Positions 62,439-64,000 of a stretch of DNA of 64,000 bases are shown one piece after another. The stretch spans positions 1-64,000 of the forward strand of contig VXRL01000003.1 in the NCBI GenBank assembly GCA_009838515.1. The letters are read 5' to 3'. The notes under the pieces are model-generated. The model had not been told where the DNA came from. It worked only from the letters and a program-made list of their open reading frames with translations, and did no database searches. Origin of the DNA: Terriglobia bacterium. Its GTDB lineage: Bacteria; Acidobacteriota; Terriglobia; Bryobacterales; UBA6623. Position numbers and translations under genes: made by a program. How positions within the stretch are numbered: position 1 is the first letter of the stretch; the number at the start of each line of letters is the position of its first letter.

Positions 62439-64000
62439 TGTGGCACCGTCTTCTGGAGGCTATCGACGGCGCGATCTAGAACGATCTCACCTTCTTCGGT
62501 GAGGCCCGTGTTGGAAATCAACTTGAGCTGCTTCAACCAGCCAATCGCTTCTGCTAGGCGAGATGCCGTTCGGCCCGGTGAGTAATCACGCAAGCCAATC
62601 CACCTGTCTCCCTCTATGCGCAGGACTGCAACATCTCGCCTTGGATCCTGAGCGAGGCGCGAATAGGCGATTTGGGTGTGTTGGGTCACTGTCAGGGAAA
62701 CGAGTTCGCCAATCGCCTCGTCTAGCGGAGGATTTCGATCCATTAGCCTCTCCAACCGCGGAAGCACAACATCCCTCATTCCCAAGCGATTACTCCCTCC
62801 AAGCGAAAGCCCGTCGAAGAGAGAGCCTTGCTCACGTACGCCAATTCCAGCGCGTCGATCGGACAAGAGCCAAGCGAGCGGGAGGAGCAGGAGGGCACCT
62901 CTTCCGTAGCCCCTGCGTGCCTCGATGAGTTTCCATTCATCGAATCTCCCTTTCCACCGCCGAAGGCCTCCAATCTCTTCGACGGAGTCCGAAGATGCCC
63001 CTTCCACGGTCTTCGCCAAGTCGGCGATGCGGACATCGCGGAGGCTTCCGACCGCCCCAGAAAGCCCGAGATCTGTCCACAGTCGATCGAACGCGGAGCT
63101 GTTGCTCAAGAGTTCTCCTAGAACCTCACCGCCGAGCCATCCTCCCATGCTGCTGCCTTCGGAGTTGAGAAACGAGACGACTTCCCCGAGCGCCGCCTCG
63201 TGAGCGACGGCCAGAGAGTCTCTGACTTGGTAAATGAGCCACCCATCGAGCGAACGGCGCAGGACGTCTGGAAACGCTCGCCCGGGTTGGCGGGCAGCGC
63301 GCATAATTTCCGTTTCCGTTAGTTGGGGATTCGTGCGCTCAGTGTTGCGAGACCGCGATAGGTACAGAAGGAGAGCGCATGATCGAACGCGTTCGACTTC
63401 ATCAGAACCTGGCTGCGGGGGAATGATTGCATCGATCAATAGCTTGCGCTCCTCATCAGAGAGCTCGCTGATAGAGCACACCTCTCCGAACTCCTTCAGT
63501 TCCTCTAGGTCGGCTGATTCAAGAGTCTCACCTCGGAGAATGCGTTGCCCAAGGGCGGTGGAACCCCATCTGCTCCGCAACAGCTGCGCGAGAGGTTGGC
63601 CGAGTTCGGTTCCGATTGACGGTGCGCCCGTTGGCCGAATACCTACCAAACCAAGTACCTCAGCGGGTCGTGCGTATGCGTTGAGGGCTGGCTGATCAAC
63701 GAGCCCATTGAGGGGGATCAGCGCGGACTCCGTAGCTAGGCTCTTACGAGCACCATCGATTCCCACGATGTTGGTTGCATTCGGCTCGACGAGCGCGTTA
63801 CCCAACGCAAATGCGGTCTCTACGGGGATCGCGAACGACATGAAGGCATCGTACGAATCAGGTGGTGGGCCAGGGGCGGTCCGATAGGCATCAGCGACGA
63901 AGGTACGGAACGATACGTAGCGGAGCTTAGGAGAGATTGTGGTGACCGCATCGAGGAGTGAGAGCCCGATCGCCTGCACAGGGAGGCGAAGGCCTAGTAG
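62435..64000 (-). CDS. Large protein of unknown function, 5' end outside window
   Basis: The frame is open to the window edge, and a GTG at 63979 lies inside it but sequence before it (LLGLRLP) continues in frame, so the true start is probably beyond 64000. The visible 521 residues contain TTISPKLRYVSFRTFVADAY near the N-terminus, helical stretches with acidic patches, and a C-terminal winged-helix-like end (LAEAIGWLKQLKLISNTGLTEEGEIVLDRA). I do not recognise the family. Its stop overlaps the PLD start (GTGA), so the two are translated as a pair. Confidence 0.7.
   Translation of the reverse strand, partial: LLGLRLPVQAIGLSLLDAVTTISPKLRYVSFRTFVADAYRTAPGPPPDSYDAFMSFAIPVETAFALGNALVEPNATNIVGIDGARKSLATESALIPLNGLVDQPALNAYARPAEVLGLVGIRPTGAPSIGTELGQPLAQLLRSRWGSTALGQRILRGETLESADLEELKEFGEVCSISELSDEERKLLIDAIIPPQPGSDEVERVRSCALLLYLSRSRNTERTNPQLTETEIMRAARQPGRAFPDVLRRSLDGWLIYQVRDSLAVAHEAALGEVVSFLNSEGSSMGGWLGGEVLGELLSNSSAFDRLWTDLGLSGAVGSLRDVRIADLAKTVEGASSDSVEEIGGLRRWKGRFDEWKLIEARRGYGRGALLLLPLAWLLSDRRAGIGVREQGSLFDGLSLGGSNRLGMRDVVLPRLERLMDRNPPLDEAIGELVSLTVTQHTQIAYSRLAQDPRRDVAVLRIEGDRWIGLRDYSPGRTASRLAEAIGWLKQLKLISNTGLTEEGEIVLDRAVDSLQKTVPQ

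Noticed and set aside
1..64000. CRISPR array, rRNA operon, insertion sequence or transposase
   Set aside because: No regularly spaced repeats, no rRNA-like sequence and no transposase motifs were found anywhere in the window.

Overview
The window is 64 kb of GC-rich, densely coded bacterial chromosome carrying 46 protein genes, two of them cut by the window edges. The gene mix (an S1-type ribosomal protein, enolase, recX, anmK, three formylglycine-type sulfatases, two DUF1549/DUF1553 modules, DUF1501, an M81 peptidase, a GSGE-type Nramp relative and a CCG-type Fe-S reductase) best fits an environmental Acidobacteriota of Bryobacterales/Solibacter type. Planctomycetota or Verrucomicrobiota remain possible. 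This placement is inferred from gene content; there is no rRNA gene here to settle it.

Layout. 1-9184: an RND permease and its adaptor (minus) and a NodT-type outer-membrane channel (plus) enclose two oxygenases: a GPP34(GOLPH3)-cytochrome P450 fusion (minus) and a Rieske non-heme oxygenase (plus). This reads as an oxidise-and-export locus for a lipid-like substrate. 9181-15296: housekeeping genes (S1 protein, enolase, RibB with a dead RibA-like half, TPR protein). 15373-22908: two sulfatases, a site-2 protease, a mannonate dehydratase relative, a LolA-like protein and a methyltransferase. 23181-26216: a three-gene Rieske / cytochrome b / octaheme HAO-like cytochrome operon. 26500-33463: M81 peptidase with a non-canonical Nramp protein, a Tat-lipoprotein sulfatase, a Spy-like protein and an AAA ATPase. 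33656-52654: a membrane Fe-S oxidoreductase, two DUF1549/DUF1553 modules, and between them YtxH and DUF948-like proteins, an oxidoreductase, exonuclease III, a beta-barrel protein, a DUF255 protein and a GNAT enzyme. 52912-59232: IscU-like scaffold, MFS transporter, recX, anmK and the corrinoid-salvage pair cbiZ-cbiB.

59233-64000: the 3' half of a tRNA-Cys gene (anticodon GCA through CCA, minus strand) with no 5' half, followed by an operon of a double-HKD phospholipase-D-like protein and an unrecognised large protein cut by the window edge. This looks like the edge of an integrated genomic island, possibly with a defence function.

Expression signals. Many genes have a TAnnnT-like hexamer 5-9 nt before the start codon and no Shine-Dalgarno, which suggests widespread leaderless transcription; other genes have ordinary ribosome-binding sites. 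Two convergent gene pairs share one palindromic CTAG as the stop codon for both strands.
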